Positions 1 through 12,446 of a stretch of 64,000 bases of DNA are shown here, piece by piece; the stretch's first letter is position 1; each line of letters starts with the position of its first letter. This DNA comes from Eleginops maclovinus (taxonomy: Eukaryota > Chordata > Actinopteri > Perciformes > Eleginopidae). The stretch lies in assembly GCF_036324505.1 (NCBI RefSeq), contig NC_086352.1:33970358-34034357 (forward strand), given 5' to 3'. The notes beneath the pieces are model-generated. The model had not been told where the DNA came from. It saw only the letters and a program-made list of their open reading frames with translations, and did no database searches. The position numbers were made by a program, and so were the translations under genes.

Positions 1-67
1 TATTCATACTACATCTCTTTCATTACATTCTGTATATCTGCATATATATAGCACATCTGTATATATA

Positions 68-1672
<1,605 letters not shown>

Positions 1673-1827
1673 TATCTGTATGTATTGTCCATGTTATATA
1701 TGATATATATTATTTAAATATATAGATATAGAGATATATCTAGAGATAGATAGAGAGATAGATATAGAGATATATCTAGAGATAGATAGAGAGATAGATA
1801 GAGAGATAGATAGATATTTATTATATA
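1673..1827. repeat. AT-rich spacer with GATA-type microsatellite between two Tc1 copies
   Basis: The 155 bp between the two Tc1 elements is AT-rich and consists mostly of imperfect GATA/GAGATA units from about 1725 to 1815. The outer flanks of the Tc1 pair also resemble each other (GCACATCTGTATAT occurs near 51 and near 3463), so both elements sit inside the same older low-complexity repeat. Confidence 0.8.
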
Positions 1828-3431
1828 CAGTGGGGCAAAAAAGTATTTAGTCAGCCACCAATTGTGCAAGTTCTCCCATTTAAAAAGATGAGAGAGGCCT
1901 GTAATTTTTATCATAGGTATACCTCAACTATGAGAGACAGAATGAGAAAAGAAAATCCAGGAAATCACATTGTAGGATTTTTAAAGAATTTATTTCAAAT
2001 GATTGTGGAAAATAAGTATTTGGTCAATAACAAAAGTTCATCTCAATACTTTGTTATATACCCTTTGTTGGCAATGACAGAGGTCAAACGTTTTCTGTAA
2101 GTCTTCACAAGGTTTTCACACACTGTTGCTGGTATTTTGGCCCATTCCTCCATGCAGATCTCCTCTAAAGCAGTGATGTTTTGGGGCTGTCGCTGGGCAA
2201 CACGGACTTTCAACTCCCTCCAAACATTTTCTATGGGGTTGAGATCTGGAGACTGGCTAGGCCACTCCAGGACCTTGAAATGCTTCTTACGAAGCCACTC
2301 CTTCGTTGCCCTGGCGGTGTGTTTGGGATCATTGTCATGCTGAAAGACCCAGCCACGCTTCATCTTCAGTGCCCTTGCTGATGGAAGGAGGTTTTCACTC
2401 AAAATCTCACGCTACATGGCCCCATTCATTCTTTCCTTTACACGGATCAGTCGTCCTGGTCCCTTTGCAGAAAAACAGCCCCAAAGCATGATGTTTCCAC
2501 CCCCATGCTTCACAGTAGGTATGGTGTTCTTTGGATGCAACTCTGCATTCTTTCTCCTCCAAACACGACGAGTTGAGTTTTTACCAAAAAGTTCTATTTT
2601 GGTTTCATCTGACCATATGACATTCTCCCAATCCTCTTCTGGATCATCCAAATGCCCTCTAGCAAACTTCAGACGGGCCTGGACATGTACTGGCTTAAGC
2701 AGGTTGACACGTCTGGAACTGCAGGATTTAACTCCCTGGCAGCGTAGTGTGTTACTGATGGTAGCCTCTGTTACTTTGGTCCCAGCTCTCTGCAGGTCAT
2801 TCACTAGGTCCCCCCGTGTGGTTCTGGCATTGTTGCTCACCGTTCTTGTGATCATTTTGACCCCACGGGGTGAGATCTTGCGTGGAGCCCCAGATCGAGG
2901 GAGATTAGCAGTGGTCTTGTATGTCTTCCATTTTCTAATAATTGCTCCCACAGTTGATTTCTTCACACCAAGCTGCTTACCTATTGCAGATTCAGTTTTC
3001 CCAGCCTGGTGCAGGTCTACAATTTTGTCTCTGGTCTCCTTTGACAGCTCTTTGGTCTTGGCCATAGTGGAGTTTGGAGTATGACTGTTTGAGGTTGTGG
3101 ACAGGTGTCTTTTATACTGATAACGAGTTCAAAAAGGTGCCATTAATACAGGTAACGAGTGGAGGACAGGGGAGCCTCTTAAAGAAGAAGTTACAGGTCT
3201 GTGAGAGCCAGAAATCTTGCTTGTTTGTAGGTGACCAAATACTTATTTTACCGAGGAATTTACCAATTAATTCATTAAAAATCCTACAATGTGATTTCCT
3301 GGATTTTCTTTTCTCATTCTGTCTCTCATAGTTGGGGTGTACCTATGATAAAAATTACAGGCCTCTCTCATCTTTTTAAATGGGAGAACTTGCACAATTG
3401 GTGGCTGACTAAATACTTTTTTGCCCCACTG
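1828..3431 (-). mobile_element. Tc1/mariner transposon, copy B
   Basis: This element starts CAGTGGGGCAAAAAAGTATT at 1828 and ends CACTG at 3431, with TA on each side. It has the same length and orientation as copy A and differs from it at scattered bases only. The terminal repeats are complete. The transposase frame inside carries one nonsense codon, so this copy could move only with transposase supplied by another copy. Confidence 0.95.
2043..3065 (-). pseudogene. Tc1 transposase, inactivated by a nonsense codon
   Basis: The frame is collinear with the open transposase of copy A. The N-terminal 217 residues (2415-3065) include the DNA-binding modules and the first catalytic Asp. A TAG at 2412-2414 replaces a codon that is TAT (Tyr218) in copy A. 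Downstream the frame continues open to 2043 and still encodes the second Asp and the Glu of the DD34E triad. No other break was seen. This copy has methionine in the [11 protein letters not shown] motif, the usual residue at the position that is Lys in copy A. Confidence 0.93.
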
Positions 3432-3433
3432 TA

Positions 3434-4200
3434 TGTATATTGGCCCTCTGTATAGTAATATAGCACATCTGTATATTTGTTCATACTACATCTGTTTATA
3501 CTATGCCAATTATTCCCACCTCTTTATACTGCCCTTATCTTTACATAATCACTCTTAACTGCACATACTGTACATACTCTATATATCGCACTTGTTTCTC
3601 TTTGCACTTCTATCTATCTATCTATCATGTTGTTTTTGTTTTTTTTCATTTATGTAAATACACTCGTTTGATACCTTAGTACATGTATGCATGCTTTTTT
3701 TTATTATTATACATTTTGGAGTTATAGCCCCCCCTGGAGAAAACTCCACCAGCCGCCACTGGTAGGAGGATAGCCTACACACATTTTCTCGCGATCGACT
3801 GGTAGACCGCGATCGACTGGTAGACCGCGATCGACTGGTTTGGCACCCCTGGTTTATAGCATATATCACTTTGGATTAAGTTGTCAGTTTAATGAAAATT
3901 AATGTGATGTAGAGGAAAAAAATTCAGCATAATGGATAAGTGTCTGTTGTATGAATGTACTTAGAAACTTATAAACCACAGAGTTGAGTATGGACAGCTG
4001 TTCACAAGCTTTTCTGTATTACATCACCATCGAACACTTGCACATCGAACTGGAAAATAATGTTTCTTTAAAAGACCTGACATGTTGAAACAGGACGAGG
4101 ATAAACTACTTTGTTTTTGTAAAAACAGCATATAGGCAATCCAAAGTATCTGGTCCAGCTACACAATGAAGAACACCTCATGTGATTGTATAAAAAAAAT
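3434..4200. other. Intergenic DNA right of the Tc1 pair, no gene seen
   Basis: The stretch is AT-rich and holds a short TATC microsatellite near 3609-3627, a hAT-like terminal fragment (3720-3761), and three near-identical CGCGATCGACTGGTAGAC units between about 3790 and 3840 that end in TGGCACCCCTGG. That last motif is the kind of terminus seen on fish hAT MITEs. No exon or RNA gene is supported. Confidence 0.6.
3720..3761 (-). repeat. Terminal fragment of a hAT-like element
   Basis: The stretch ends CCACCAGCCGCCACTG, the reverse complement of the CAGTGGCGGCTGGTG terminus of the complete hAT element at 29916-30877. Only one end is present, and no target duplication could be defined. Confidence 0.5.
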
Positions 4201-4202
4201 CT

Positions 4203-4208
4203 TTTAAT
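4203..4208 (-). terminator. Possible mesd polyadenylation signal (ATTAAA)
   Basis: TTTAAT on the plus strand reads ATTAAA on the minus strand, about 450 bp after the mesd stop codon. It is a plausible poly(A) signal, but the transcript end cannot be proven from sequence alone. Confidence 0.35.
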
Positions 4209-4658
4209 CTCATATCCTGTGAAAAATCAAACAATAATGCAGGTGTTACTTGTGTGTCAAATATTGAAATGCTGCTGGATGTGAACAAACACAACACACA
4301 CACCAGGAGCCGCCGGTCTGATCGATGACTCTATAATGCGTTGCTACAGGAGACACACTCAACACAGCTCTTGGCACAAAGAGAAATTAAAAAAGGTGGA
4401 TCATTATTGCCATGTGTACCTTTCAAAACAACATAACATTTAAAGGGTTTCAGCTGAAGATTTTATAACAACAATAAGTAAGTAAAGGAGCCACACAGCA
4501 CTGATTTTAACGAGCGTTTCATTCTGTGGCAGAAAAACGGTTTCCAAAATGTTCTTGTCACTGCAGCATGTTCCCAGGACTGTGAAAAAGCATCGTCACA
4601 TGCTCCTGCAGCCCATCGCCACCGAAGAAAAGACCCTGTGAGTCCTCAGTCTGCTCCA

Positions 4659-4926
4659 TCACAGCTCCTGTTTCAGATGGCCGGCGTTGTTTCCCTCCAG
4701 ATCAGGCTTCTTGCTCTCAGTCTTCTTCTTGCCCTTCTTCTTAGTGTTGACTTCATTGGGCTGCTTGTCTTTGCTGTCATCCTTCTTGCCGGCCTTCCCG
4801 GGGAACACCTGTCCCTCCACAGTGACGTCGGCGCAGCGCTCCTGGGATATCAGGAAGTCTTTGACCTCCCAGGCGTAGCTGCCGTCCCGCAGCATGAAGA
4901 TCACCCTGTTGGAGCCCACCACGAAC
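4659..4926 (-). CDS. mesd: mesd coding exon 3, with stop and ER-retrieval motif
   Basis: The exon is 268 nt including TGA at 4661-4659, with acceptor TCCTGCAG|GTTCGTGG. It encodes FVVGSNRVIFMLRDGSYAWE, the rest of the core, a Lys-rich tail and the terminal KQEL. Confidence 0.93.
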
Positions 4927-7900
4927 CTGCAGGAGGACAGACGGATGAAATTCAGTACTCGTATGAGGCTCCTGTGATATGCTATGCAATAAGAAGCGAT
5001 TAGAATAGTTCTAACACCCTGAAATGAGTGAGCAGTTTAGCACTTCCTGTCTTGAAGTCAACTGTTTTTTGTACATGTTTTTAGTAAGATGCCAAAAAAA
5101 GGTCTGTGGTTAACACAGGCTGAAGAGGTTTGGTTTTTGGTTATCAAACTATGATAGAAAGTTACCAGAGAATTAAACGGCACCACGTCGAACATTAGCC
5201 ACCTTAGCTTAGCGGTGGATACACAGGCCTATGACCGTGATGTCGTTTGTTTATAGCGTTTTTGTTAGATCTTAACGTTGACATTTCGATTAAAAAAATC
5301 TGTAAATATGCGGAGATTATCCTGCTAAATAAAACATGTAAATATCACAATAGTTTTGAATTTCATTTGATTACAATGGAAAAAATCATTGGTTGCAAAT
5401 GTGTTGATCTACAACCACACGCTTGCAGAGATATGAGCCTCACTGGACTTTCACATCCACACTGCTGAAGTTTTTTAAATATTTTAGTTTTAAAGCCTGT
5501 GTCAAAACTGCCTTGAGTTCATTAGTGTTTGAAGACTGAAGACGTCCCTCCAGAGAGATTGCATCAATCTTTTAACCACAGTAGGCGTCACTCAAGTGTA
5601 GTGCTCAACAACTCATAAAACTGCACATTTTTTAACCAATTTGTCATTATTACCAAATAAATAACCTCTAGGCCTGTATTGGTGGTGTGTTTAGAATCAA
5701 GGCGTGTTTTTTTAAAGCATAGTTACAAATAAATGAGTCACATGTGGAGGGGTCTTTTCCAATCCAATCAGGTATTAAAAACTCCACAAACAAGTTAGAA
5801 AGAATTGTTTTAAAAAATTACAATTAAGCTCTGATTTAGTCATTAATCATATGATGTGATAAGGTGGTTGTATGTTATCAGATAAACGAGGTTCTGTACT
5901 TCTATTCAGACGACAACTCAGCAAACTCCGTCCACTGAGGAAGGTCATGCTTCAGGGTTAAGGCAGTAAGGTCACCCTAAAAATGAAAAGGCTGCCCTCT
6001 AGACTTTAATGTGACTGAGGCCAAATTCCGAACCGACCCCGACTCATCCCCACTCCTCGACGCAGTGAACTTTGTCTGTAGTGTCAGTATCAGTTGAATA
6101 ACGCTTGATTAAGGTGGAAGGGGTGAATACATAGGACAGTCGCCCCTCTCAGGCAGAAACAGTAGCTGTCGTGACTTTCCATAACTATGGTTTAGCAGGG
6201 TTTCCCACGCAAAATGAGTTAGTTAAGGTGGAGGGGGGGAAGGGGCGTGCAGGCTGAGGTAGGCCTGCTTCGTCACATGAAGAAGACTGCAATTTTTGGT
6301 TTTTCCAATTCATGACACGTTTTTTTTTTATTATTACTTTTTTAAATGCGTTCTGCAGAGAAAGGAGGCTGGTTGGTCACGGTTTGGAATGAGAGAAAAC
6401 AGGACAGAGTAACACGGCGAATATCGCTTGTATTTTTATTTTATTTCTTTGGGAAGACCTTAGTTAAGGCGTGCGTTGCTTAGGCGGCCGCGTAAGCTGT
6501 AAAGTGCTGCGGGAAACCCTGTTTAGAATCATCATCTCGGACAAGGAATAATACATTATAATTGTAATAAAACTCATAAGTAGCATTTCTTTGTTTGTAA
6601 ATCTCTATTAGTTTTTTTATATCTGATGCTTGGTTTTTGCAACAATCGCTGTAAATATACAAAACTTTTGTCTACCGTTTTTTAGGATTACATTAAGGGT
6701 TATTTGATCACAAGTAGAAAATACAATGTAACCTTGAAGTTGTAACATCTGTATCTGGACTGTTGGAGGGTTTAATAACTCCCAGTCCCCAATAGTTTGT
6801 TTTGGGACAGCACTTAATGTGAACGCATGAAGGCAGCTAGATGTTGTGTCACTGCTTTGGCTCCTATCATTAACAGCTGACATCATTTTGTCGCTGTGCT
6901 CTCTGCGATGAGAGCTCCAACACTGCTACTTTCTCACAAGCAGGAAGAAAGCCCCTAATGCTTAATAAGCAGATATTGTTCATGCCAACCGTGTTGCAAG
7001 AGCTAAGTACATTCACTCAAGTACTGTACTTCAGTTCAATGGGGAGGTACTTGTACGTTACTTGACTATTTCAGATGTTTGTTACTTTGCACTTCTACTT
7101 CAATACAATTCAGAGGTAAATGGTGTACTTTTACTCCACTACATGTATTTAATCCCTTTAGTTATTTTACAGATCTGGATTAATGATGGTAAATATGATC
7201 AGCCCTTAAGTCAGACTTGAGTTCACCTGCAGTAAATCCAGCAGCTACCCTGCAGTATACAAAGCCATTCAAACTAGCTGCACCTTTACCAGCTCTGAGA
7301 ACACTTTAATGATCAATCATTATAAAACATATCAGAGATATTATTCTGAAATGGACCAATCAAACAATGACTACTTTTACTGTCGCTACTTTAAGTACAT
7401 TTAGATGAGAGTACTTTCTACTTTCACTGGAGGAACATTTAGAATGCAGGACTTTTACTGTAACTGTAAGTATTCCTACACTCTAGTACTTCTACTTTAC
7501 TCAAGTACAAGATCTGACTACTTTTCCCACCTCTGCATGCCAATTTGTATTTCTAACACTTGATAGCTGTTAAAATGTTTAATTAATTAGTCCATCTGAC
7601 AGACATCTAATCAATCATACGTGGTGATCAAATTGACAGTAAGTATTAGTTAAAAAGCAGCTGTGCAAAGTGTCTGTTGATGTTTGAGGGATTCAGAGAG
7701 TCAGTACCTCTGAATGTCGTAGTTGGCGTTGAAGAGGCTGCCCTGCCACAGGCCGGTGAGCTCCTCCGTCTCCTTCTCGGTGGGATCCCCCGACACTGTC
7801 GCAAACACCATCAGAGTCTTTCCCTTCTTTGACATCTTCAGCAGCTCCTCTGGTTTGGAGGGGTCCACCTTGGCGAAGTCGATGGGAGGAGGAGACCTCT

Positions 7901-9237
7901 TGTGCTCTGGGAGGTCACCTTCCTCAATGTCATCGTCCTCCTGCGGAACAGGAGGAGCAGCCATGTCGGGAGAGTCATCAATGATGGTCCAAAAACTATT
8001 TAATATCTGAAAATCGTAGTTGCTGTGTCTTTTTACAACTAGTTAATATAATACTTAAAGTGTTAATGTGGCTTTACTTCTGGTAACCAACATACAGGCT
8101 ACAACTGTTCACAATCAAAATTCAAAAACACTTCCCACAGGTGTCAGAATGACTGTGTTTTGTTAAGACTGGATTGTATTTATCACCATGAAATAAGTAC
8201 ATATGTTAGCCTACATTGTCATGTACAACATTTTTACCAAACTTTGTATAGATCTGTGTTTTGTTAAGTGTAATCAGCCTGTTTTATCTTCTTCAGTTGT
8301 TCTGTGTGCAAGCATAATGACAGCCACTTAGAACCCGGGTTCAAATAATAAGATGTGTGCAGATACTCGCCCATTAAGCTGATTCTGAATGTTACTGTTA
8401 CTCTAGATGCTGAGGAGCAGTGCTGGGAGAAGTATTCAGATCATTTACTAAAGTAAAGTAGCAATACTGCATTGTAGAAATACTTAGCTACAAGTGAAAG
8501 TCCTGCATTCAAAATTGTACTTAAGTACATTTTTAAAACTATTTGCATCAAAATATACTTGAAGTACCAACAGTTCAAGTAACTGTTACGCAGAATGGCA
8601 CACCGTGTATTTTAAATGATTGTATTAAAAATAAAGGGTGCATTAATGTGTCCATCCCTTTAATGTTGCACTTAGAAAAAGTGGGGCTTATTTTAACTAC
8701 CTATGAAATACTGGGTAGCTTAACCTATGATAGTATGTGATCATGTATTAGTTGATTTATATTTTGCATTTACAACCCAAAAAAGTAAGGTACTTAGTAA
8801 CTAAATATGTAAACTAAATGTAGTTAAATAGTAAGTATAATATTTGCCTACAAAATTTAATGGAGTAAAAGTAAAAAGTAGCATAACACGAAAACCCTGT
8901 AGTAGAGCACAACTGCATTCATTTTAAGTACAATACTTGAGTAAATGTATTTAGTTACATAACACTGCTGAGGCTGTTTGAGATGATGTTTCCTGTTAAT
9001 GATGCTAGCTACATTCCTAGCGAACAGCTAGGCTAGTTGTTAGCTTATGCTTGCCTGAGTGAAAAAGTAACGTCACGTTACCTCCCATTGTTCCAGGAGC
9101 CGCGCCATGTCAGCATCATTGTAGTCTCGGATATCCTTCTTTTTCTTGGCCTTAATTTTGCTGTCTGTCGCTAACAAACAAAGGAAATATGTGCAGAGAA
9201 GGAGCACCACACATCTCCACCTGAAGTCCGACGCCAT
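4659..9237 (-). CDS. mesd: LRP chaperone MESD, three coding exons
   Basis: MESD is the ER-resident chaperone that lets LRP5/6 and related receptors fold and reach the surface, and so is needed for Wnt signalling. The coding exons are 9082-9237, 7708-7940 and 4659-4926 (minus strand). They give 218 residues in a continuous frame, against about 230 in mammals. Residues 1-25 form a signal peptide (hydrophobic core VVLLLCTYFLCLLA), followed by a lysine-rich KIKAKKKKDI segment and the conserved DYNDADMARLLEQWE. The folded core follows with EEGDLPEHKR, VSGDPTEKETEEL, LWQGSLFNANYDIQR and RDGSYAWEVKDFL. The C-terminus is lysine-rich and ends KQEL, a KDEL-like ER-retrieval signal. All junctions are GT-AG. 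The gene is divergent to tlnrd1, as in human, but about 13 kb of transposons separates the two. Confidence 0.95.
5180..5480 (+). repeat. Dispersed repeat in mesd intron 2
   Basis: The segment with TTAGCTTAGCGGTGG and the following GGAGATTATCCTGCTAAATA has relatives at about 37840-38110 (reverse orientation) and, in part, at 61483-61570. This marks an interspersed family of unknown class. The rest of intron 2 (4927-7707) holds no recognisable gene apart from the MITE at 6989-7535. Confidence 0.45.
6989..7535 (+). mobile_element. MITE with 8-bp target duplication, family 1, in mesd intron 2
   Basis: A 547-bp non-coding element is flanked by perfect 8-bp repeats CATGCCAA (6981-6988 and 7536-7543). 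The left end continues into AAGTACATTCACTCAAGTAC and the right end is ATCTGACTACTTTTCCCACC plus TCTG, a pair of imperfect inverted termini common in fish genomes. An 8-bp duplication and C-A-G-type ends suggest a hAT-superfamily origin. Related copies lie at 8418-8967, 35173-36082 and around 21.1-21.8 kb. Confidence 0.8.
7708..7940 (-). CDS. mesd: mesd coding exon 2
   Basis: The exon is 233 nt, with acceptor CCGCAG|GAGGACGATG and donor CAGAG|GTACTG, leaving phase 2. It encodes EDDDIEEGDLPEHKR through NYDIQR, the first half of the MESD core domain. The AG completing R is finished by the first base of exon 3. Confidence 0.93.
8418..8967 (-). mobile_element. MITE family 1, second copy, in mesd intron 1
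   Basis: A 550-bp element starts CAGTGCTGGGAGAAGTATTC and ends TTAGTTACATAACACTG. The flanks CTGAGGAG and CTGAGGCT match at 6 of 8 positions, consistent with an aged 8-bp target duplication. It is related to the 6989-7535 element but in the opposite orientation. It has no reading frame of note. Confidence 0.75.
9082..9237 (-). CDS. mesd: mesd coding exon 1
   Basis: The exon is 156 nt (52 codons, phase 0 end) and starts at ATG 9237-9235 in the context AGCATGG. It encodes the signal peptide and the segment ending LLEQWE. The donor is GAG|GTAACG at 9081-9080. Confidence 0.93.
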
Positions 9238-9340
9238 GCTTACAGATGGAGTGTTCTCATTGGCTCTGCACTCTGCCGGTCACAAGACGGGAGGGGCGTG
9301 TCACAGCTGTAACAGGCTGGCCGGCGGCGCTCAAAGCATG
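9238..9340 (-). promoter_or_regulatory. mesd promoter region
   Basis: Directly upstream of the mesd start codon the sequence becomes CG-rich, with an inverted CCAAT box (ATTGG on the plus strand at about 9260) and a GC-box-like GGGAGGGGCGTG near 9290. No TATA box is seen. This is typical of a housekeeping promoter; the transcription start is not determined. Confidence 0.55.
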
Positions 9341-9480
9341 TGAGGGATTTTCAAAATAAAGCAAAATGAATATGTCACACTATCCCCCGTTTTTTGTTGA
9401 TTTGTAGGTTATATTGATTGTTAAACCATTATAATGTCCTCCAGACATTTTTGTTTATGTAACATTTGCATTCCTTTATA

Positions 9481-9540
9481 GGCAAGGCAAGGCAAGTTTA
9501 TTTATACAGCACCTTTCAACACAAGGCAATTTTTTTCAAT
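9481..9540 (+). repeat. Short interspersed repeat fragment
   Basis: GGCAAGGCAAGGCAAGTTTATTTATACAGC-type sequence (quoted in part) is a widespread tail motif of fish retroposons. It abuts the L2-like fragment at 9541-10590. The class is uncertain. Confidence 0.4.
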
Positions 9541-10590
9541 GTCAAAGTCCACTTTATTGTCAAAGTTTCCACATGTGTTATACATAGGCCTACAGAAAAT
9601 TGAAATACCATTTCTGGCAGTCCCACAGTGCAAATATAAACAAGAACATATAACATAAGAGCGTCGAAAAAAAAGGGGGGTGGGGTAAAATGGGGTATAC
9701 AAAAAAAAACTAAGTAATATATACATATGTTCGACACAATCAACACAGTGTGACGGTAGTGCAAGTAGTTCTTTAGTGCAAAAATACTTTGTGCAAAGTA
9801 GATTTTCAGTAGCAGCGGAGAATAGAAAGTGACTGGTGCTGGATGAGGGACGGGTGTGTGAGGGAGGGGGATTAATGTCCTGGTACATTCCCATTGAGGC
9901 TGTGGGGAAAGGTGGGTGGGACAGAGGGTGGAGAGGTCAGGGGAGAGATGGGAGCGGGGGTAGAGGGAGATGAGAGAGGGGGAGAGAGAGGGAGGGACGG
10001 AGAGAGGGGGAGCGAGAGGAGAGAGGGAGGGAGAGAGGTAGGGAGGGAGGGAGGAGAGAGAGACAGGGAGGGAGAAAGAGGATTGAGGAAGGGACGGAGA
10101 ATAGAGAGAGAGCAAGAGAGGGAGGGAGGGAGTGAGAGGAGAGAGGGAGAGAGTTCAGCATCCTGACCGCCTGGTGGAAGAAGCTGTTCCTCAGCCTGGT
10201 GGAGCTCGAGCGGAGGCTGCGGAACCTTCTCCCTGAAGGCCTGTTCGCTTGAGCTGACGAAGTAGAGGCGTTGCTGGGCCTTCTTTGCCAGTGCAGTGGT
10301 GTTGTTGTTCCAGGTGAGGTCGTCTGTGATGGTCACACCCAGGAATTTGGTGCTGCTCACCTGCTCCACAGCAGCACCATTGATGGTCAGAGGGAGGGGG
10401 GGTTGGGAGTGGGTTCTCCTGAAGTCAACAATAGTCTCCTTTGTTTTCCCCACATTGAGGAAGAGATTGTTACTTTGGCAACAACGGGCCAGCTGGTTCA
10501 CTTCCTTCCTGTAGTTAGTCTCATCGTTGTGACTGATGAGACCCACCACGGTGGTTGTTGGTTTGGGTGTGGGATATTTTTTATGTGTAT
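9541..10590 (-). pseudogene. L2-like LINE fragment (end of reverse transcriptase and 3' region)
   Basis: Minus-strand translation from about 10557 to 10233 gives TTVVGLISHNDETNYRKEV, then KTKETIVDF and TKFLGVTITDDLTWNNNT. This is the region just after the catalytic FADD motif in L2/Rex-type reverse transcriptases, with the conserved FLGV motif. The frame breaks after QQRLYF. The nearby sequence still encodes LRSSSTRLRN-like residues in another frame. The rest to about 9541 is non-coding and interrupted by a purine-rich tract. The copy is strongly 5' truncated. Confidence 0.7.
9901..10152 (+). repeat. Polypurine (G/A) low-complexity tract
   Basis: About 250 bp are almost pure G and A on the plus strand, built from irregular GGGAGA/GAGAGGGAGG units. 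Long S/P/L-rich and G/E/R-rich reading frames on the two strands are by-products of this composition. Such tracts can form triplex (H-) DNA. Confidence 0.9.
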
Positions 10591-10699
10591 GGGACATATT
10601 ATATAACAACACTAAATAAGACACTGAGAAATAATGGTGTAAAACTAAGGAATAGAGATTATGAGAAATGGAGTCAGTAAAATAGAATAGCATGGTCGA

Positions 10700-11828
10700 G
10701 ACATTATTAAAATTGACCTAGGTCAAAATGTTAAAATAACTTCTTACGTATTGCAGAAAGTTAGGATAAAAAAGAGGGTGTGCTGGTGCTTGGTACCTGA
10801 CATCATCCGATACTGCACTAATTGAACTGTTACTGGCTTGAAAGAGAGGTAGGCTACACACACACACATTCAGACAGACATAAGCGAAACATCTGATAAG
10901 AAATGTCCATCCATCCATCCATCCATCCAAGAAATGTCTATAAATATAAACTTGAAAATTGTGAAAACAGTCGACTCCATGGACCTGACTCGTGTGTGCT
11001 GTACTCTGTTGAATATTCAGTAAACTTTATTCTATTGGAACTGTCTTGACTCTGTTGATTTTTTTTTAAAGTTTAATAAGTGTTAACTTAGTGTTGTGAG
11101 GATCTTGAAAATACCCAGCCCGACTTCAGAGGATTCTCCTCCACATGGGGTTGCTAATAATAAGAAAGACATAAATTAACCAGGATTATTGAAATACAAC
11201 CGTTTTAGACAAGCTGCAATAGCTGATGGGTTTTGTGCAGTGTTAGAATTCGTTTTTGTCCTGCAGTGGTATGCAAATCATGTCACAAAGCATACTTATA
11301 AATATATAGAGTTAGGGAGGGTCCTCTGGGGTGTTCAGAAGCAGGAAAAAGTAGATGATAACATGAGGCCTGTTCTTTAGGCCAATACATGTGTCTTACT
11401 GCAACTTTGCCGCAACACACCTGAGTCATTGTGATCCTCAGTGAGCATGTGGCTATATTACTGACACACTGTTGGTGTGAGGTCAGCAGAGTTCATGGAG
11501 TTGTATAGCTCAGAGATCAGAAAGTGTAAAGCTGTTTCCTCTCCGGGTGACTCCACCCAATGGCACTGTGCCCTGTGCAGCTGCAGATCCCACTGACAGT
11601 ACAGCAGCCCCCACACCCACCCAGTGTTCATCACAACCTCGCACCATGAGGAAAAGAGAGTGTTACCATCATGGGTGTGTGTTTGTATTTGGAAGTAGTG
11701 GGGACACTTTGTTTAGATACAAATAAAATAGTTTTGCGCAGTGCCCTTTTTTAAAATGGGTCTTTTGCTGGTAACTGTATGCTATGTGATTAGTCAAGCT
11801 CGAACAATTGTACTTTTAAATATATACA
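10700..11828. other. Intergenic stretch, no gene seen
   Basis: The region holds a CCAT microsatellite at 10907-10928 and a short CA run near 10858-10868. A moderately GC-rich segment at 11400-11660 has no convincing exon. Nothing else was recognised. Confidence 0.5.
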
Positions 11829-12222
11829 CAGCTCCGGAAAAATGTAAGAGACCACTCCAAATTGTTCTTCAGAATCAGAATCAGAATCCCTTTATTGGTC
11901 CCACAGAGGGGACATTTTTATTTGCTACAACAGCAACAGAGCCAAAGACAGCTTTACAAAAGAACACATGCATTTAAACATGTTAAGATAAAGAACAACA
12001 CACAATTTACCAAAATACACATCCTGAAGGAGATATAAATCTTTATCTCTACATGTGTGGCAGCCATTCCAGTGTTTGTTGAATTCCAACAAAGGAAAAG
12101 GTGTTAGTAGTTTATAGAATACAATAAAAAGAGAATTATAATAATTTAACTCAAAGACAAACCTATAAATAATAAAACAAGAGGAACTGATAATGCTGAA
12201 GAGGTCTCTTAATTTGTTCCGG
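11829..12222. mobile_element. Tc1-type MITE carrying a LINE tail
   Basis: The left end CAGCTCCGGAAAAATGTAAG and the right end GGTCTCTTAATTTGTTCCGG are imperfect inverted repeats of the fish Tc1 type that ends in CAGCTC..AAGAGACC. The interior includes CAGAATCAGAATCAGAATCC and CCTTTATTGGTCCC, the 3' signature of an L2-like LINE, so a retroposon fragment has been captured or inserted. The extreme right bases are missing where the element joins the next one. Confidence 0.6.
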
Positions 12223-12446
12223 GGCAAATAACTCAACACACAGCCATTAATGTCTAAACCGCTGGCAACAAAAGTGAGTACACCCCTAAGTAAAATGGCC
12301 AAGTTGTGCCCAATTAGCCATTTTCCCTCCCCGGCGTCAAGTGACTCGATAGTGTTACAAGGTCTCAGTTGTGAATGGGGAGCAGGTGTGTTAGATTTGG
12401 TGTTATCGTTCTCACACTCCCTCATACTGGTCACTGGAAGTTCAAT

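Noticed and set aside
9516..10161. Long Ser/Pro/Leu-rich and Gly/Glu/Arg-rich frames
   Set aside because: They are products of the polypurine tract and have no start, splice or family support.
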